From: Utricularia gibba
Lineage: Eukaryota; Streptophyta; Magnoliopsida; Lamiales; Lentibulariaceae
Length of the DNA: 64,000 bases
Direction of reading: 5' to 3'
Assembly (NCBI GenBank): GCA_002189035.1
Contig: CM007989.1
Coordinates: 4,619,001 to 4,683,000 of the forward strand
Both the position numbers and the translations under genes were made by a program. The notes under the pieces are model-generated. The model saw only the letters and a program-made list of their open reading frames with translations, did not search any database and was not told the origin of the DNA. Of the stretch, positions 59,531 to 64,000 are shown in pieces (position 1 is the first letter of the stretch; each line of letters starts with the position of its first letter).

Positions 59531-62500
59531 TTAGTAAATAAATATATAGAAAAGATGTATTTAACCGATTTTTATGAAGTATAATTAAATTTTGCTGGAG
59601 CTTATTTTACTAGTTAAGAATCCATATTATTTTAACATCATGTATAATTTGATCATCACTATTTAAAAATTTCATAGCAAAAAACGGTAACAATTAATTT
59701 TGCTCATAGAAATGTGAATTTTATGCCAAATATTTGAAGAATAATTATATCAAAAGTGATTAAACATGCGTTTTCATTGAATGTCGAGATTTAGTAATGG
59801 TAAATAGTGAGAAACTTTGATGCAAAATGTACAAATTTAAAGTAGTAGTATTTTAAAGAATTTGGTTAGTTTAAACTTGAAGGAATCAAAGTTCTTAGAG
59901 TCTTTTTTAAAAAAATAATTGAAGTATCAAAACAATCATTGAGAAAAACATTTGAATGTATTTCTTATACTTTGTTAATTGATTTTATATTGTTTTAAAA
60001 CATAATACTTAAGTTGAGGTGCATGTTTTCTTTTTTATTTTTTAAGTTTATATTTTTAAATTAAGATTTTTTTTTTGGAAAAAAAGCATATTTCTAAATT
60101 TTACGATATTTTTGACTTAATCTGGAAATAAATCTAATTCCAATAAAATGTGGATTTGAATGTGGATTTGGGCTAGAGGAAAAGATTATGAACATGAAAA
60201 TTAGAAGACTTGGTCCAAGACAAATAAATATTCACATACGAGAAAAATGATTATATTTAAAAATAATGGAAAAAGCTTACATTTAATATAATAGAAAGTT
60301 TTTCAAAAGATATAAATATTTTATCTAAATCAAAATATCTAAAGATGAAGATTTGATATCTAATTATAAACCCTCTCAAACTCAGCATAAACAAGGAAAG
60401 TGTCACCATCAAAACGCACGTTTCTTAGTGGTCTAGTGTGATCCTCGATTCACCTACTCTGTTTAGGGTACTGACATCTCTATTCTTTTCAGGCTCGACT
60501 TACTCCCTAACGTTTTAGACTAACGGGAGTAAGGCCGGTTTCAAAACTTTAAATACTGTGTATTTTATGTTTTTTATACTTTTGAATTATAATATGTGTG
60601 CATATCCCTCATTTGGCTAAAGATATTAGATGAAACTATGTTTGTGAGAATTATCATGTATGACATTATTTAACTATATTTTTTTAAACATTTAGTTTGA
60701 ATTCTAATTCTTGCTTTCATATTGTTTTCTTCTTGAGTATGTTCATCATAAATTCTTAAATTGAGACAAAAATGACCTAATAATGTTGGTGTCAATTAGA
60801 AATATTTGTTTAATCATATTTTAACATAATTTTTCAACTAGTGTGAAGAATAGTAATTAAGATTGAGTCTAGCAGAAGATCAATTATCATTAGAGAAAAA
60901 AATAGCTTTGAAAGAGTAATCAATTATATTCTATTAATTGAGTAACGATGTTATTTAGATAATACAAGTAACATTATTTTAATATAATACCTCCAAAACT
61001 TATATAAATTAGAGCCAATCTCAAAATCTAATTGCATGCACATAACTTTCAGAATATTGGTAGAGTCTTGATTTAAGAATATTATTTTATACTGATATCA
61101 TATCTCTTGTATCTTTATGTTATGTATTTATTTAACCATGTTTTTTAGTGCATTTTGTAGTAAATTTAAACTCAACTTTGTTATATTTTTCACTTTGTTG
61201 AAATCCATTTCCATTCATTTTATAAAATTCCAAAGTCAACAATTCCTTGTAAAAATTATATCTTTATTAATTTGACTCTCTATATATACTGGCGTGATTT
61301 CAATCATTCTTGTTAATATCTCGAAGCATAAACATCTTAGAATTATGTTATTTGATAGGTGTTTTTTTAATATACACTTGATTTATAAAACATTTATATA
61401 ATTGATCCAAACATATTTATCAAAATTCTTTTATGATATAAGTTTTTTAATTAAAATTTTTTATTTTTATCACATGTATAACTTTATTTATTGAATACAT
61501 ATATTTGTAAAACCAGTCTAATAAAAATAGAATTAATTATAATTATATAACAGATGTTTATCTAATACAAATAATTCAAATGTATTGTTATTTAAATTCC
61601 CATATCTAAGACATTCCTATGTATCATAGCATTTGAAGTGTTCAATATTGCCACTTTTATACTTTGATTCCTAACATTAAAACAATGATATTTTTATTTT
61701 ATATCTATCGTGATAAAGTAAGAAATAGTAAATAATTAGAAATAATTTATGATATTATTAATCAATAATAAGTGTGACACAATATAAAACCGTCCATAGT
61801 ATAGTGATAGTACTGTGCATTATGAAAGTATGTGACATTTTGGAAATAAAAGTGATAAAGTGTTACATTTTCCAATTGAACTTTGTTGTGTGAAATAGAT
61901 AATGGGCTGGGATGGGCCAGTGGATCATGGCCCACTAGTTGTGTACGAACTATGGCGTTTGGGCCCCCAAGGAATGATGGCTCAAATACCCGAGAGGGTC
62001 GGCAATCTTCAAGTGGTGTGTGTTTTGCTCACCCCTAATGCTTGAAACCTCCCTTGGTTTTAAATCATGATGCTTTGCATCTCAAGACTACGATGTAAAA
62101 TGTAGCTTGAGGATTACTCAAGAGAAAATGAAGAATCTTGGTCACTTTTTGTGTATCAAAAACACCATTCCAGTTGAAGCTTTTATCATTGTGAAAGTCA
62201 ACTTTCAATGGAGTCCATGAATTTCGCAATGCTAGTTGATGAAGATGACCATTCATAACTTCTCCGGCCATTTTCTTTTGTTTTCTTTTTAAGATGATAG
62301 AAAGTTGATGTTGACATTTTTGGGAGGTGATTAATGTAGATGCTTTTATCCACTAGGAACTATGGTTGAGCTTGTGTCTCGCTTTAATCATATTTGATTT
62401 TTTTTTTGGGTTGTTGGGTTGTTTGTTGGAGTCATATGAAACAATGAGATCAGAGATTTCTCATAGTGAATTTTTTAGGGTGTTTTGCCATTATCGTGGT

Positions 62501-63629
62501 TTTACATTCCCTTTTGATGCAGGGGCTACTTGCTTTTATGATTAAAAGGGAAAGATGCCTTCCATGTCTGGTGCATGTTGGCCGATTCAAAGCTTTTGGA
62601 CGCTATGGATGAATGTGAATGCGTTGCTACTTTTTTCTTTACGTCGGACCACTTATTCCAGATTTAGCACTCCATGTTTTCGACGAATTGCTTCAAACGT
62701 ATATCAATCTTCATTGCTAACGGTTTAAGTGTTCTACGTGTTCAACTTTTTGCTTTGTTATGTTTTTTATTCATCGTCCCTTCCATTTTTCTTCAACTTT
62801 TTCCAGTTTCATGAATCATTTTTGTTGCAGTTGACGTTGAATTCAATGCTGGGGTATCAGCAGGAAATTCTGAGCAGCAAGATTCCTACTAGGCTCTGAA
62901 TGATACAATATGACATGGGACGATTCTGCTGCATTACAACGAAGTGATCACAAAGCATCTGTGGGGTATTTGATGGGATAAAGAAGTCGGGTTTGTTATA
63001 AATTTATTGGCTCATTTCATTCGCTTCAGAACTAACCCCGGTTAGATTCTAAGCGCATGTGAGAGACCCTGGATGGTTCATTTAAAGATATTGCACTTGT
63101 GAAAAGCCATCTGGTTAGTGAGACAGTCCACTGATTTTCCCACATCAATTCGAGCCTTGCTCTCCGCGGACCCCCACAAGTTCAATTTTGTCTGTAGATG
63201 AACAGTCTCTAACAACCCATGTGAATATGGAGACCGAAACTGTGGAATCCCATTAGTTCTGCTCCTTTTATTCTGTTTATAACTATCAAGTGGATTTGGG
63301 TGGCCTCAAGATTTGATCTTCCTGTGCTCCCCTGGGTTTGAGTGTCTATTTTTCTCTTTGGCTTCTTGGGTTTTTTTTCGAAGGAGAGAAGAAGGTTGTA
63401 TTGCGAACAACAAAGAGCAAAATCTGCACAATACTCCCAAACGCATAGAGAGTTGTGCCTCTTGGGATTGTGTATACATACAGCAGCTGCCAGCCCTTGT
63501 CTTTACCAGTAAAAGGGTTGGTTCATAGAAAGACACAATCACACAGAACCACACCTCACTCTCCTTCTGATCCCTCTGTCACGCAGCTGAAGACTTTTTT
63601 CAACCCTGGTTTCAGCTAAGGCAGCAAGC
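59531..63629. other. AT-rich intergenic DNA and HD-Zip upstream region
   Basis: No gene recognised to about 61.9 kb. A small inverted repeat with 9-bp arms (CTTACTCCC / GGGAGTAAG) lies at 60499-60533. From 61.9 kb the composition is more balanced. 62.3-63.63 kb is probably promoter and 5' UTR of the next gene. ORFs at 62065-62271 (-) and 63306-63554 (-) show no family resemblance. Confidence 0.45.
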
Positions 63630-64000
63630 ATGAAGAAGAAGCTCTCCAGTTTTGATTCCTTCAGTACTGTGATCCCCATTTCTCCCACCTCTACAGGTAG
63701 TCTCTATCGCTTATCTTTTGTGGAGTACTTCAAAATGTAAATGGAATCCTTTCAAAACAAGATTCCTAATTGTACAGCTGCCATTTTTAGCAGCTATTAC
63801 AGATTTCTGTGCATTTTTAGCAACTCTGATCTCTGCATCTTTCTCCGTAAACTCTGCAGATCATCATAACCAAGGGAATAATCCCGTTTTCATCAGAGAA
63901 TTCGAGACCATGTTAGATGAAGAATTAAGCCCAGTTTTTGAAAAGAAAAGGAGATTGAGCGTTCATCAAGTCAAAGAACTGGAGAAGAATTTCGAAGTTG
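63630..64000 (+). CDS. HD-Zip class I transcription factor, 5' part (cut by window end)
   Basis: Exon 1 63630-63696 and exon 2 from 63860, running off the window. The product begins MKKKLSSFDSFSTVIPIS, then an acidic linker (FETMLDEELSPVFE), and enters the homeodomain with EKKRRLSVHQVKELEKNFEV. The KKRRLSVxQVKxLEKxFEV signature belongs to HD-Zip I proteins of the ATHB5/6/16 kind. These nuclear factors bind CAAT(A/T)ATTG as dimers and often act in ABA, light or stress responses. The rest of the homeodomain and the leucine zipper lie outside the window. Confidence 0.85.

Noticed and set aside
62065-62271. 68-codon minus-strand ORF
   Set aside because: No motif; length is within chance for this composition.
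63306-63554. Short ORFs on both strands before the HD-Zip start
   Set aside because: Probably 5' UTR or promoter; no family resemblance.
1-64000. CRISPR arrays, operons, tRNA or rRNA genes
   Set aside because: No regularly spaced direct repeats, no rRNA sequence and no tRNA cloverleaf were noticed. The DNA is plant nuclear. A tRNAscan or Infernal run would be needed to exclude small RNA genes.

Overview
The window is nuclear DNA from a flowering plant. The genes have several introns with GT..AG borders, the intergenic DNA is very AT-rich and full of transposon remnants, and the recognisable genes belong to plant families: Dof, SVP-type MADS, KIN-14 kinesin, ACT-like bHLH, D-type cyclin, HD-Zip I and a cinnamyl-alcohol-dehydrogenase-type reductase. 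The first gene resembles the asterid 8-hydroxygeraniol dehydrogenase/mannitol dehydrogenase group, so a eudicot and perhaps an asterid is likely. Species cannot be fixed from the sequence.

Layout. 1-1.13 kb: 5' end of a Ty3/gypsy retrotransposon on the minus strand (LTR, primer-binding site, broken gag). 4.67-6.05 kb: intact five-exon CAD/MTD-type reductase (+). 8.3-18 kb: repeat zone with a copia tail, a 196-bp MITE, several gypsy-LTR-like copies, a dead MULE transposase and a TTAA-flanked MITE. 19.19-19.99 kb: one-exon Dof gene (+). 21.54-21.93 kb: small two-exon gene of unknown function (-). 24.0-25.4 kb: six-exon SVP/AGL24-clade MADS gene (-). 27-33 kb: second repeat zone (Myb/SANT-like remnant, LTR copy, dead copia reverse transcriptase). 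35.68-43.02 kb: 23-exon KIN-14 kinesin of the KAC/KCA type (+). 43.56-44.42 kb: bHLH gene (-). 45.35-46.35 kb: J-domain gene (-) with an in-frame TAG. 47.05-49.55 kb: PIF/Harbinger-like element. 50.0-50.6 kb: decaying tandem repeat. 52.97-54.39 kb: D-type cyclin (+). 55-60 kb: third repeat zone. 63.63-64.0 kb: first two exons of an HD-Zip I gene (+), cut by the window edge.

The genes do not form a pathway or operon. Five of the eight recognised cellular genes encode DNA-binding regulators or a cell-cycle regulator. The most unusual observation is that three neighbouring, otherwise well-preserved genes each have a small coding disruption: a one-base loss near the KIN-14 3' end, a stop codon inside a Cys motif of the J protein, and a stop plus frame change in the cyclin tail. 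Separate error, pseudogenisation and real truncation cannot be told apart without reads or transcripts. The other main observation is a 2.5-kb TIR element carrying only a Myb/SANT-like gene, with a matching 196-bp MITE 38 kb away. No previously undescribed gene system stands out.
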